Made by a program: the position numbers and the translations under genes
Assembly (NCBI RefSeq): GCF_020748465.1
Contig: NZ_JAHZMP010000005.1
Location: 124,001-188,000, forward strand
Length of the DNA: 64,000 nucleotides
Direction: 5' to 3'
Source: Terrisporobacter mayombei
Lineage (GTDB): Bacteria; Bacillota; Clostridia; Peptostreptococcales; Peptostreptococcaceae
The notes under the pieces: model-generated
What the model was told of the DNA's origin: nothing
Databases searched by the model: none
What the model saw: only the letters and a program-made list of their open reading frames with translations
Shown: piece after piece, positions 1 to 8,918 of the stretch
How positions within the stretch are numbered: position 1 is the stretch's first letter
How the letters are laid out: the number at the start of each line of letters is the position of its first letter

Positions 1-983
1 ATAGCTGCTTGTCCTTGTATTACTATGAACTTTTCAGTTTTCGTATGATGCCAGTGGTTACCCCTAGTTATTCCCGGGTGAGTTTTTGACACAAACATTT
101 GACCAAACTGTTCTGATTTCACAAGTTCAGCTAACCATCCTCTATTATCTTCATTCTTTTTTAGATAGTATGAGAAATCATCTTCTTCTAAATATGTTAA
201 GTATGTTGAATACAATGCTTTGTTAAATTCATCACTTAAGTCTGGTATTAATAAACTATTTCTCATATTTCTAAACATTTTTAAGTTGTCTACTATATTT
301 CCTAAAGTTTTTTTATAAACTGTAGTAACTTCATAGTAATACTTATTTATTTGTAAACTACTTGCACCAGTAGTTGTTACTGCTACTTCTTCATTTAAAT
401 TAGATAACTTAATTATATTCTCATCTTCTATTGAATCCATTATTGACGCTACTACATCATCTACATAAACTAAACTTAGTTCTATAGCTGAATCATTTAC
501 CCATACATCCAAATCATGAGCTATGTTATGACAAAATGTTGCTACAGCAGAGTTGTAATTAGGTCTACACCATTTACCAAATAAGTTTGGTAATCTGAAT
601 ATATAAACTTTAGCATCACATTCATCACTGTATTTTATTAAAGCTTCTTCTGACTGCTTCTTACTCTTACCATAATGATTATCCAACACTGCATGAGTTG
701 ACGATGTTATCAATATAGAAGTATTTTTATTATTTTCTTTTAAAAATTCTACTATGTTTTCAGTTAATCCACCGTTTCCTTTATAAAACTCTTCAGTATT
801 TTGCGGTCTATTTACTCCAGCTAAATGAACTATAAAATCAGCCTTTAAAACTGCTTCTTTTAATTCATCTTCTGTATTTTGTCTATCTATTGTAAGTACT
901 TCATACTTTTTAGTTTCTTTAAGAGCTACTACAGTATTTTTCCCTACAAATCCATTTGAACCTGTAACTAATATCTTTTTCAT
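1..983 (-). CDS. capF: UDP-L-FucNAc synthesis reductase CapF, cut by left edge
   Basis: Reductase step in making UDP-N-acetyl-L-fucosamine in the cytoplasm. The frame opens with ATG at 983 behind GGTGG and runs off the left edge after about 327 codons; the family is about 370 residues, so only the end of the C-terminal cupin domain is missing. Visible are a Rossmann glycine motif GSNGFVG (residues 8-14), the SDR catalytic YxxxK as YGKSK (Y104, K108), and the cupin histidine segment HPGITRGNHWHH near residue 300. It follows capE by 32 bp, as in staphylococcal cap5E-F-G; the 2-epimerase CapG would be expected next, outside the window. Family assignment is strong because both domains are visible in the right order. 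Confidence 0.9.
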   Translation of the reverse strand, partial: MKKILVTGSNGFVGKNTVVALKETKKYEVLTIDRQNTEDELKEAVLKADFIVHLAGVNRPQNTEEFYKGNGGLTENIVEFLKENNKNTSILITSSTHAVLDNHYGKSKKQSEEALIKYSDECDAKVYIFRLPNLFGKWCRPNYNSAVATFCHNIAHDLDVWVNDSAIELSLVYVDDVVASIMDSIEDENIIKLSNLNEEVAVTTTGASSLQINKYYYEVTTVYKKTLGNIVDNLKMFRNMRNSLLIPDLSDEFNKALYSTYLTYLEEDDFSYYLKKNEDNRGWLAELVKSEQFGQMFVSKTHPGITRGNHWHHTKTEKFIVIQGQAA

Positions 984-1015
984 ATATTCCACCCTAACTA
1001 TTAAAATTTTGTCTC

Positions 1016-2068
1016 TTACCTAGTACTCGCAACCTCTATAAGTGCTTTTTCCTCTTCAAAGTTAGATAATTCTTCCTTTATGTAGTCTAACTTTAATAGT
1101 AATTCTTTCATGCTCTCTACATCTAACCTAGTAGTATTATGTGAATGGTAATCATCTAATGCTGATGTTTGTTGTTTACCATCACTGAAGAAATTATCAT
1201 AGTTTAAATCTCTATTATCTGCACATATTCTGTAATAATCACCACAGTCTTCTGACTTAGCTAATTCTTCTCTAGTTGCTAGAGTTTCATATAATTTTTC
1301 ACCATGTCTAGTACCTATTACTTTTACTCCTGCATTTGAATCAAATAATTCTGTCATAGCTTGTGCTAAACATTCTACTGTAGCAGCTGGAGCTTTTTGT
1401 ATAAATAAATCACCTTGTCTTGCATTTTCAAAAGCATATAATACAAGTTCAACTGCATCCGGTAAACTCATCATAAATCTAGTCATATTAGGGTCAGTAA
1501 CTGTTATATCCTCTCCTCTTTTCATTTGATCAACAAATAGTGGTATTACTGAACCTCTGGAAGCCATAACATTTCCATATCTTGTAACAGATATTAGTGT
1601 ATCTTCTGGATGTACTTGTCTAGCCTTAGCTATTGCTACTTTTTCCATCATAGCTTTAGATATACCCATTGCATTTATTGGGTAAGCTGCTTTGTCTGTA
1701 CTTAGACATACAACTTTTTTTACTCCATTGTTTATACATGCGTTTAATACATTTTCAGTTCCTATTACATTTGTTTGTACTGCTTGCATTGGGTAGAACT
1801 CACATGATGGCACTTGTTTTAGAGCAGCTGCATGAAATACATAGTCCACACCTTTAAGTGCATAGTCTATACTGTTATAGTCTCTTACATCCCCTATATA
1901 AAACTTAAGCTTATCATTTCTATAAGTCCTTCTCATATCTTCTTGTTTTTTTTCATCTCTACTGAATATACGTATTTCTCTTATATCCGTGTCTAAAAAT
2001 CTATCAAGAACAGCATTTCCAAAAGAACCGGTTCCTCCAGTTATTAAAAGTACTTTATCTTTAAACAT
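1016..2068 (-). CDS. capE: UDP-GlcNAc 4,6-dehydratase/5-epimerase CapE
   Basis: First enzyme of UDP-L-FucNAc synthesis: an inverting 4,6-dehydratase acting on UDP-GlcNAc, cytoplasmic SDR family. TGGTGSFG near residues 10-17 binds the nucleotide. The usual YxxxK is MGISK (M134, K138), the Met-for-Tyr change known for CapE. The ATG at 2068 is preferred over an in-frame ATG at 2077 because the only ribosome binding site, GGGAG at 2082-2078, abuts the upstream ATG but lies 9 nt from the ATG at 2068. That start also matches the MF(K/D)DK opening typical of the family. The start overlaps the stop of the preceding glycosyltransferase by 8 bp, so translation is probably coupled. Confidence 0.92.
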   Translation of the reverse strand: MFKDKVLLITGGTGSFGNAVLDRFLDTDIREIRIFSRDEKKQEDMRRTYRNDKLKFYIGDVRDYNSIDYALKGVDYVFHAAALKQVPSCEFYPMQAVQTNVIGTENVLNACINNGVKKVVCLSTDKAAYPINAMGISKAMMEKVAIAKARQVHPEDTLISVTRYGNVMASRGSVIPLFVDQMKRGEDITVTDPNMTRFMMSLPDAVELVLYAFENARQGDLFIQKAPAATVECLAQAMTELFDSNAGVKVIGTRHGEKLYETLATREELAKSEDCGDYYRICADNRDLNYDNFFSDGKQQTSALDDYHSHNTTRLDVESMKELLLKLDYIKEELSNFEEEKALIEVASTR

Positions 2069-3299
2069 ATTGTTCATCTCCCATAATATTTTTATTAATA
2101 TTGTCTAAATACTCATTTAATCTATTTAACAACATTTCTCTTTCAAAGTTATTTATGAAATAATACTTTCCATTATTTCCAAGAATACTTCTTTCTTCTT
2201 TTTTCATATTATATAGTTTAATTACATTTTTATATAAGTTATTGAAATCTTCTGCTTCGCATGCGATACCACACTTACTATCAGTTATTGCTTCCATTCC
2301 TGCACCGCTTATAGCTCCAAGTATAGGTTTACCCGATGCCATATATGACTGAACTTTAGCTGGTAATGTAATCCTTAATATATCCGTGTCTTTCAAAGTT
2401 ACTATTAATGCATCCGATTGTGAGAAATATTTCGGCATATCTGATGATGGTTTTCTTCCTAACAAACTTACCGTATCTTCCAGTTTATATTTTTCAACCA
2501 TGGTTTTTATATTCGAAAACTCACTTCCATCTCCTAAAATAATCCATTTTATATTTTTCTTTTCTTTGCACAAATTAGCTGCCTCAATAATTGTATCTAC
2601 ACTTTGTGCCTTTCCGATATTTCCAGCAAAAGTTACTATAAAATCATTTTCTGATTTTTCTATTACCTTTTCTTTTTCTACTTCCGAATATATATCTTCA
2701 GCCCATTGAGGTAAATAAACTATTTTATTGTCATCTACTCCTGCATCAACTAATATTTTTCTATAGCCCTCTGATGCTATAATAAGTTGATCAAAACAAT
2801 CATAAATCTTAATACATATTTTTTTAAATATTTTTTTGATGTTTTTATTATTGATATTAACAATTGAGTAGAATGTTTCAGGCCATAAATCTTGTATATA
2901 TATAGAAGAAGGTATCTTCTTTAATTTACTTAATATAATTGCTGGTATAGCTGTTGTTATAGGTGAAACTTGGAATACAAATATATTATCAAATTTCTTT
3001 GTCATAAGCTTAGGAATATGAAATAACGAACTCATAACAAAAGAAATATAATTAAGAGCTAACTTAATAGAGCTATTTTGTCCACGTTCACTTAAGTAAC
3101 ATCTATTTATTTTAATATTTTTATATTGTTTTTGTCCTCTCTTAAAGAAGGAATACCCATCAAACAATTTTCCATATGGATAGTTTGGTAAACCAGTTAG
3201 TACTTCAACCGTATGTCCTTTTTGTACTAGACCTTCACATATATCATTTATTCTAAATTCTTCTGGCCAAAAATATTGTGTAACTACTAAAGTTTTCAT
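2061..3299 (-). CDS. GT4 glycosyltransferase, WbuB/WcaI-like, probable L-fucosaminyl transferase
   Basis: A 412-residue GT-B fold glycosyltransferase. It opens TQYFWPEEFRINDI, the sequence typical of WbuB/WcaI-type enzymes. The C-terminal nucleotide-sugar domain includes TFAGNIGKAQ, LLGRKPSSDMP and SYMASGKPILG. WbuB-type enzymes are usually found beside the FucNAc genes and are thought to transfer N-acetyl-L-fucosamine. Here capE and capF follow directly, which supports the same donor. It lies 5 bp after the reductase gene, with GAGGT 7 nt before its ATG. The acceptor is probably the undecaprenyl-PP-linked first sugar made by the two upstream genes. The family is clear; the exact sugar is inferred from context. 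Confidence 0.85.
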   Translation of the reverse strand: MKTLVVTQYFWPEEFRINDICEGLVQKGHTVEVLTGLPNYPYGKLFDGYSFFKRGQKQYKNIKINRCYLSERGQNSSIKLALNYISFVMSSLFHIPKLMTKKFDNIFVFQVSPITTAIPAIILSKLKKIPSSIYIQDLWPETFYSIVNINNKNIKKIFKKICIKIYDCFDQLIIASEGYRKILVDAGVDDNKIVYLPQWAEDIYSEVEKEKVIEKSENDFIVTFAGNIGKAQSVDTIIEAANLCKEKKNIKWIILGDGSEFSNIKTMVEKYKLEDTVSLLGRKPSSDMPKYFSQSDALIVTLKDTDILRITLPAKVQSYMASGKPILGAISGAGMEAITDSKCGIACEAEDFNNLYKNVIKLYNMKKEERSILGNNGKYYFINNFEREMLLNRLNEYLDNINKNIMGDEQYV

Positions 3300-3304
3300 T
3301 GTAT

Positions 3305-4204
3305 CTACCTCAAATCAGTTAATCTATATATAAGATTAATATTTTTACATATTTTTTCTGATGAATATATATTATCACTTACTAGTTTTATAGAATTTTC
3401 ATCTATAAACTGTTTCTTAATAGCAATCTTATTTATCTTGTATAATATACCTATAAGAATCTTTGGTACTACTACCTTTATTTTAGATACCTTGTTCATT
3501 TCTAACATATCTGAAAATGAGTATATACTTTTATCTGATATATTATAAATTTCATTTTTAGTAGCTTTATTGCTAATTATTCCTTTCACTGCAATCACAA
3601 TATTATTAACATTACATAAGCTTAGTTTATTGTCGCCTTTTCCTACTCTATAATTTAAACCTTTCATCTCTGTTCTTCTTTTTATATTAAGCTTAAATTC
3701 ATCGCTATAAACAGGTGCAAGCCTTAATATATAATAAGAAGATTTGCAATTATCTTGCATATATTTTTCAGATTTTTTCTTAGCTACAGCATAAGGTGAA
3801 CTCGGATAACATTCATCCCCTTCTGTATAAATACTTTTATCCATTTTTTCTCCATATACGGAGATAGTACTTAAAAATATAAATTTATTAAGATTTAAAT
3901 ATTTATTACTTAAATCTACTAAGTCTTTAGTCACTCCAAAATTAACCTGTTGAAATCTATCAAATGATAAGTCATTTCCTTTATTATGAGCTAATGCTGC
4001 GCAGTGAACTATGACATCTATATCTTTGTTATTTTTTATAATTTCTTCTAATGAATTTTTATCTGTTAAATCACATGATATATATTGATTACATATTTCA
4101 CTATTCTTAGAACGTGATATGCCTATTATATCGTGTTTATCTTTTAATCCATTGTATATATGGCTACCTATAAAACCATTTACACCTGTAATTAATACTT
4201 TCAT
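3305..4204 (-). CDS. NAD-dependent epimerase/reductase for a 6-deoxy-HexNAc
   Basis: An extended SDR of 299 residues. GVNGFIGSH (7-15) is the NAD(P) motif; the catalytic set is Ser112/Thr113 in FLSTISVYG and Y138-x3-K142 in SSPYAVAKK. Homologues such as WbpV/WbuV reduce UDP-4-keto-6-deoxy-GlcNAc to UDP-QuiNAc or UDP-D-FucNAc and usually sit beside a WbpM-type dehydratase and an initiating transferase. That is exactly the arrangement here: the dehydratase and transferase are the two genes upstream. I infer it supplies the first sugar of the repeat unit. It might instead be a plain 4-epimerase. AAGGA lies 7 nt before the ATG. Confidence 0.8.
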   Translation of the reverse strand: MKVLITGVNGFIGSHIYNGLKDKHDIIGISRSKNSEICNQYISCDLTDKNSLEEIIKNNKDIDVIVHCAALAHNKGNDLSFDRFQQVNFGVTKDLVDLSNKYLNLNKFIFLSTISVYGEKMDKSIYTEGDECYPSSPYAVAKKKSEKYMQDNCKSSYYILRLAPVYSDEFKLNIKRRTEMKGLNYRVGKGDNKLSLCNVNNIVIAVKGIISNKATKNEIYNISDKSIYSFSDMLEMNKVSKIKVVVPKILIGILYKINKIAIKKQFIDENSIKLVSDNIYSSEKICKNINLIYRLTDLR

Positions 4205-4234
4205 TGATATTTCCTTCTTTCTACTATGCAGTTA

Positions 4235-4816
4235 TTAACTTATATTTTTACTACCTTCAACTACACCTTCACTTTTAAATACTTTAATAAAAGTCATAAA
4301 AACTATCTTAATATCCATAAAAATAGATCTTTTTTCAACATACTCTCTATCAAATTCAACTTTCTCCGATATCTCCAGCTCATCTCGACCATTTACTTGA
4401 GCCCATCCAGAAACACCTGGATACAACATATGAACACCTTTTTCAGTTCTCAAATCTCTTAAATCATACTGATTATAAAGAGCTGGTCTTGGACCCACAA
4501 AAAGCATCTCACCTTTAACAATATTAATTAACTGAGGTAACTCATCTAAACTAGTCTTTCTTAAAAACTTTCCTACCTTAGTTATAAATATATCTGGGTT
4601 ATCAAGCAAATGAGTAGCCACATCAGGAGTATCTGTCCTCATTGATCTAAACTTATATATCATAAAGTTCATATTATCTTTTCCTATTCTCTCTTGCTTA
4701 AAGAAAACAGGCCCTTTAGATTCTATCTTTATTAATAAAGAAACAATTAAGAACAACGGTGATAAAATAATCAATAATACTAAAGCTACAAATCGTTGCA
4801 GTAAATTATACATCAT
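4235..4816 (-). CDS. Initiating phosphoglycosyl transferase (PglC/WcaJ-type sugar transferase)
   Basis: Membrane monotopic enzyme that transfers a sugar-1-phosphate from a UDP-sugar to undecaprenyl phosphate, starting the repeat unit of locus A. One N-terminal hydrophobic re-entrant segment (residues 8-29) is followed by the conserved basic stretch FKQERIGKD. The catalytic Asp-Glu pair is D91-E92 in TSLDELPQ, and GPRPALYNQYDL and WAQVNGRDEL follow. At 193 residues it is the short, catalytic-domain-only form. Two adjacent ATGs occur; GGAGG at 4825-4821 is 4 nt from the first and 7 nt from the second (4813), which is probably used. It overlaps the dehydratase stop. It is the intact counterpart of the frameshifted copy at 56287-56903. 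Confidence 0.9.
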   Translation of the reverse strand: MMYNLLQRFVALVLLIILSPLFLIVSLLIKIESKGPVFFKQERIGKDNMNFMIYKFRSMRTDTPDVATHLLDNPDIFITKVGKFLRKTSLDELPQLINIVKGEMLFVGPRPALYNQYDLRDLRTEKGVHMLYPGVSGWAQVNGRDELEISEKVEFDREYVEKRSIFMDIKIVFMTFIKVFKSEGVVEGSKNIS

Positions 4817-6714
4817 ATAACCTCCTTTTTATTAGCCTCTTCAGGTCTAATATATGTATCTACTAGCTGTCTCATAACACTATCTATAAGTTCAATATCT
4901 TCTTTGTCAATAATTTTTTTTAAAACATCTAAAGATTTTTTAAAATTTTCTGTATTAATATCAATAGGTTTTCCTATAAATATTTTCTTATTTTCTGTAC
5001 TAGTAATCCCCTCTTCACTCATAAGAAGTTCCTCATAAAGCTTCTCGCCAGGTCTTAATCCAGTAAACTTTATACTAATATCCTCACCAGGTTCAAATCC
5101 GCTAAGTTTTATTAGATTATTTGCTAAATCTAAAATTTTTACTGGTTCTCCCATGTCCAAAATAAATACTTCTCCACCCTTAGCCATAGCGCCCGCCTGA
5201 ATGACAAGACCTACTGCCTCTGGAATTGTCATAAAATATCTTATAATATCTGGATGAGTAATAGTAACTGGTCCACCTTCTTCAATTTGCTTTTTGAATA
5301 AAGGAATTACACTACCATTACTTCCTAACACATTCCCAAATCGTACAGCTACATACTCTGTTTTGCTTTTTTCGTTAAAAGTTTGTATTATCATTTCTGC
5401 AGCTCTTTTAGTTGCTCCCATTATATTTGTCGGATTAACTGCCTTGTCTGTAGATATAAGTACAAATCTTCTGACCTTATACTTGTCTGCAAGCATTGCA
5501 ACTTTCATTGTTCCGAATATATTGTTTTTGATGGCCTCACTTGGAGATTTTTCCATTAGCGGCACATGTTTATGTGCTGCGGCATGGAATACCACTTCCG
5601 GATTATATTCTTTGAAAATTGCTTCTATTCTTATTTCTTCTCTAACAGAAGCAATAATTGTACTAAGATTTAAAGCTTTTCCGTATTTTCTTATTAATTC
5701 TTGTTGAATAGAGTAAGCATTATTCTCATAATTATCTACTATAATAAGGTGTTTTGGTTTAAATGTTGCTATTTGTCTGCATAGCTCACTTCCTATTGAG
5801 CCTCCTCCACCTGTTACTAATACTACTCTTCCTTGAACATAATCACTTACTTCCTTTAGATTTGTTTTAATAGGCTCTCTCCCTAATAAATCTTCTATAT
5901 CTACATCTCGTATTTTCTTAATATCTACTTTGCCGTCAATAATTTCATATATTCCAGGTAAAGTTTTTAATTTACATTTTGTTTTTTGACATTTTTCTAT
6001 AATTTTTTTTTTACCTTCTTTAGTTATGTTTGCCATAGCTATTATAATTTCATCTACATGTTTTTCTTCTACTATCTTTGCTACATCGTCTGTAGTTCCT
6101 AATATTTTAATATTATGTATTTTTCTTCCTGTTTTATTTTTATCATCATCTAATATTCCAACTACTCTTTTTTTCATCTGAGGATTATCTTTTATTTCAT
6201 TTATTACTACATGACCTGCTGTTCCAGCTCCAACTAGAAGTACATTTGAAACATCATATTTAAAATGATTCATTTTTCCAAGTTTTCTTCCTGTTCGGTA
6301 AGCTAACCTAAATCCGCCTGTAGATGCTATTATAAATATCGTATTTACTATATAAAATAGAGGAGTATATTTATATCCTGCTATTTTGTGAAGTAACATA
6401 CATGGTATAGCATATATTAAACTTGCTAACACTATAGATAGCGCCTCTTCCACACCAGCATATCTCCATAAGCTTCTGTAGCACCCTGCAAAAGTAAATA
6501 TACTTATATGCAAAACCATATATATACCAACTGGTATAACAATATTGCTCATGTCATAACTGGCTTTACTTCCTGTAAGCATCATTGATGATAAGAATGA
6601 TATCAGTATAAAACATAAATCTGCACCAACTAAAACGCTTTGTCTTATTCTATATGTATCTAATAATCTTTTTATAGTATTTTGTCCTTGAGGATTAGTT
6701 GTTCTTACATCCAT
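4813..6714 (-). CDS. Membrane UDP-GlcNAc 4,6-dehydratase, CapD/WbpM family
   Basis: A 633-residue membrane dehydratase making UDP-4-keto-6-deoxy-HexNAc. Four or so N-terminal membrane segments (about 30-135) precede a CoA-binding-like Rossmann domain (VGAGTAGH, 161-168) and the SDR dehydratase domain (TGGGGSIGSE, 301-310). The catalytic YxxxK is replaced by MGATK (M432, K436), as is usual in WbpM/CapD. Full family length with no gap. It sits between the kinase gene (34 bp upstream) and the initiating transferase (overlapping). It is closely related over its full length to the dehydratase at 56887-58794, including identical domain spacing. Confidence 0.92.
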   Translation of the reverse strand: MDVRTTNPQGQNTIKRLLDTYRIRQSVLVGADLCFILISFLSSMMLTGSKASYDMSNIVIPVGIYMVLHISIFTFAGCYRSLWRYAGVEEALSIVLASLIYAIPCMLLHKIAGYKYTPLFYIVNTIFIIASTGGFRLAYRTGRKLGKMNHFKYDVSNVLLVGAGTAGHVVINEIKDNPQMKKRVVGILDDDKNKTGRKIHNIKILGTTDDVAKIVEEKHVDEIIIAMANITKEGKKKIIEKCQKTKCKLKTLPGIYEIIDGKVDIKKIRDVDIEDLLGREPIKTNLKEVSDYVQGRVVLVTGGGGSIGSELCRQIATFKPKHLIIVDNYENNAYSIQQELIRKYGKALNLSTIIASVREEIRIEAIFKEYNPEVVFHAAAHKHVPLMEKSPSEAIKNNIFGTMKVAMLADKYKVRRFVLISTDKAVNPTNIMGATKRAAEMIIQTFNEKSKTEYVAVRFGNVLGSNGSVIPLFKKQIEEGGPVTITHPDIIRYFMTIPEAVGLVIQAGAMAKGGEVFILDMGEPVKILDLANNLIKLSGFEPGEDISIKFTGLRPGEKLYEELLMSEEGITSTENKKIFIGKPIDINTENFKKSLDVLKKIIDKEDIELIDSVMRQLVDTYIRPEEANKKEVI

Positions 6715-6748
6715 TTCGCATCCCCTCGCATTTCTTTATTTAATTTGA

Positions 6749-7498
6749 CTATCTTGCTGCACTCATTTTTTTCTTTTTATTGAATAATCCCCATCTTTTC
6801 TTTTTCTTAGCTCCCCTACCACTTCTTACATCATCTTGTTGATAATAATAACCATAATATCCATATGCATTATTTTCCATATCGTATTTGTTTAAAATCG
6901 AGCCTATTATATTAACATCAGACTTTCTCATATTATCAATAACTTCTTTAGTATGATTTATATCAGTCTCGTTTGCCCCCACAACAAACATAACACCATC
7001 TGTGTATCTAGATATTATTATTCCATCGGATACAATTCCTACTGGAGGTGCATCTATAAATACATAATCATATTTACTTTCAACATCTTTTATAAAATTT
7101 TGCATTCTTTTTGAAGATAAAATTTCCGTTGGATTAGGTGGTATAGCCCCTGGAGTTAAGACATGAATATTTTCTTCTACTCTATTAATGCATTTTTCTA
7201 AATCTCTTGTATTTTTCAAATAATCCATAACGCCATAAGTATTTCCTATGCCAAACATCTTATGAACACTTGGATTTCTTAAATCTAAATCTACAACTAA
7301 TACCTTCGTATTTTCCAACCTAGAAAATGCATGAGCTACGTGACATATTGTTGTACTTTTCCCTTCATTTTGCTTTGTACTTGTAAACATAATAGTTATT
7401 AAATTATTGTCTATATCAGAAAAACTTATATTAGTTCTGACTGTTCTATATGCCTCTGCCAAAGGTGATTTCGGATCTAAATCCATAACTCTTCCCAT
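6749..7498 (-). CDS. Polysaccharide co-polymerase tyrosine kinase CpsD/CapB
   Basis: Cytoplasmic BY-kinase partner of the Wzz protein; it controls polysaccharide chain length through tyrosine phosphorylation cycles. Walker A is STKQNEGKST (about 40-49), Walker A' is VLVVDLDLR (D70, D72), and Walker B is YDYVFIDAPP (about 143-152). The C-terminal tyrosine cluster YGYYGYYYQQ near residue 212 is the autophosphorylation site typical of the family, followed by a Lys/Arg-rich tail. AGGAGGT lies 7 nt before the ATG. It is separated by 15 bp from wzz upstream, the standard pair. No CpsB-type phosphatase gene is seen in the window. Confidence 0.92.
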   Translation of the reverse strand: MGRVMDLDPKSPLAEAYRTVRTNISFSDIDNNLITIMFTSTKQNEGKSTTICHVAHAFSRLENTKVLVVDLDLRNPSVHKMFGIGNTYGVMDYLKNTRDLEKCINRVEENIHVLTPGAIPPNPTEILSSKRMQNFIKDVESKYDYVFIDAPPVGIVSDGIIISRYTDGVMFVVGANETDINHTKEVIDNMRKSDVNIIGSILNKYDMENNAYGYYGYYYQQDDVRSGRGAKKKKRWGLFNKKKKMSAAR

Positions 7499-7513
7499 AT
7501 TAATAACCTCCTA

Positions 7514-8185
7514 TTAAAACTTAGGAACTACGCCAAATACTGGTAATCCTAGTTTTTCTTCTATATCTTTTGGTTCTTTTATTTTTGTATTTAAGGCTTG
7601 TCTTAAAAATATAACAAATACACTAACCATTGGTCCTAAAACCATCGCTATTAATATATTCATTGTTTTATTTGGTTTAACCGGTTCTTCTGGCACCGCC
7701 GCCTTATCTATTACCTCTGTTCCACTTGCCTTTACTATTCTTTGTACCTCTGTAGAGAATATTTCTGGAATAGTATTACAAATTGTTGCTGCTACTCTTG
7801 GATTTTCATTTTTTACAGATATTTTTATAATTTGTGTGTTTTCAACATTAGTAATTGAAACTGCTTCTGAAAGTTCTTCATAAGTCATGTCTAAATTTAA
7901 CTTATCTATAGTAGATGTGATAACTGATCTTGATTTGATTATCTCCCCATAAGTCAATGCTAACTTTTGTACAAAGTTTAAATCATCACTTGTTGTCATC
8001 TGTGTAGTTTCGTTTTCCACCTCTTTGTTAACTATCAGAGTAGTGTTTGCTTCATATACTGGTTTTAATACATAAAAACTAACTAATCCACTTATTACTC
8101 CACAAATTACTGCAGAAAGTACTATTATCCACATTTTTTTCTTTAGTATAAAGAAATACTCCCTTAAATCAATTGTTTCTTCCAT
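7514..8185 (-). CDS. Chain-length regulator, Wzz/CpsC-type membrane activator
   Basis: A 223-residue Wzz-domain protein with one membrane segment near each end (about 18-40 and 172-195) and an extracellular loop between them; it recruits and activates the CpsD kinase. The open frame extends upstream to 8254, but ATG 8185 (MEETIDLREYF) is chosen because GGAGG lies 5 nt before it and the DLREYF opening is typical of the family. It is the first gene of locus A, so the promoter should lie in the dyad-rich gap to its right. The paralogue at 59551-60285 has the same layout. Confidence 0.9.
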   Translation of the reverse strand: MEETIDLREYFFILKKKMWIIVLSAVICGVISGLVSFYVLKPVYEANTTLIVNKEVENETTQMTTSDDLNFVQKLALTYGEIIKSRSVITSTIDKLNLDMTYEELSEAVSITNVENTQIIKISVKNENPRVAATICNTIPEIFSTEVQRIVKASGTEVIDKAAVPEEPVKPNKTMNILIAMVLGPMVSVFVIFLRQALNTKIKEPKDIEEKLGLPVFGVVPKF

Positions 8186-8485
8186 AATTCCTCCAATATA
8201 ACTTATTTTAAAATATGTTTTTATATTTACATTCGTGTTTTTATATTTGGTCAACCTTTATTTCAAAATATATATTTTGAAATAATTCCATCCTGCTTTA
8301 CAAAAAAATAATTAAAACTTTAGTAGACCTTTACTTTAATTACACAAATTTTAAATAAACTTTAATTTATGTTAAAATATATTTTAATTTTCATTTTTTA
8401 TATATTTTTGACTTTTTCTTCACCAAAAAGTTTAACATATATTCCCATGTATTACAATTTTATGAATCATTTTATATACATAAAA

Positions 8486-8547
8486 TGACTTTTGTCACTG
8501 TCGACAATTGTCGTAATTTCAACGTTTGTGAATTTTATAATCACAAA
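8486..8547. promoter_or_regulatory. Cluster of three small dyads upstream of locus A
   Basis: Three inverted repeats lie close together: TGAC-N4-GTCA (8486-8497), the perfect 12-bp palindrome CGACAATTGTCG (8502-8513), and TTTGTGA-N9-TCACAAA (8525-8547). They sit 300-360 bp upstream of wzz, where operators or activator sites for the polysaccharide operon would be expected. Which protein binds is unknown. Confidence 0.45.
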
Positions 8548-8589
8548 AATGCCTTTCTTGCCCTCTAAAAGTCTTACTGTTATTTATGT

Positions 8590-8640
8590 TAATATGTCTT
8601 ATTTCAAATTCTGACAATAAATTTGAAAGAAGACATATTA
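8590..8640. repeat. Long inverted repeat, 21-bp arms
   Basis: Arms 8590-8610 and 8620-8640 are complementary over 20 of 21 positions around a 9-nt loop (CTGACAATA). The left arm starts TAATATGTCTT and the right arm ends AAGACATATTA. There is no T-run, so it is not an ordinary terminator. It may be an RNA structure or a protein-binding cruciform between divergent promoters. Confidence 0.6.
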
Positions 8641-8918
8641 CTTTATATGCAAATTATAATTTATATTTTATTTTAATTTTAATTTACATATTCCTTCATT
8701 TTTTTCTCATCAGTTTTACACTATATTTTTATATTACGATATAAACAAAATTTTTTTAACATCCTATATAATAAAATAATCTTATTTTCAATTAAGTTTT
8801 TTATCTTCTAGAAATTTTTCAAGTATAATATAATAATCATACGAGAAGAATATTTACCTAAATGCATATATTTTAAAGCATCAAATCTAGAGATAAATAT
8901 TATGAAAGGAAGATACTA

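Larger units (their letters stand above)
8186..8918. other. Divergent regulatory gap, no gene seen
   Basis: 733 bp of very AT-rich DNA between the divergent wzz operon and the metallophosphoesterase gene. I find no credible small gene. It holds a row of dyads between 8486 and 8640, listed separately. On the minus strand GTGACA and TATAAA, 16 bp apart just after the 12-bp palindrome, could form a promoter for locus A. On the plus strand TATAAT near 8826 could be a -10 element for the phosphoesterase. These promoter readings are tentative. Confidence 0.5.
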
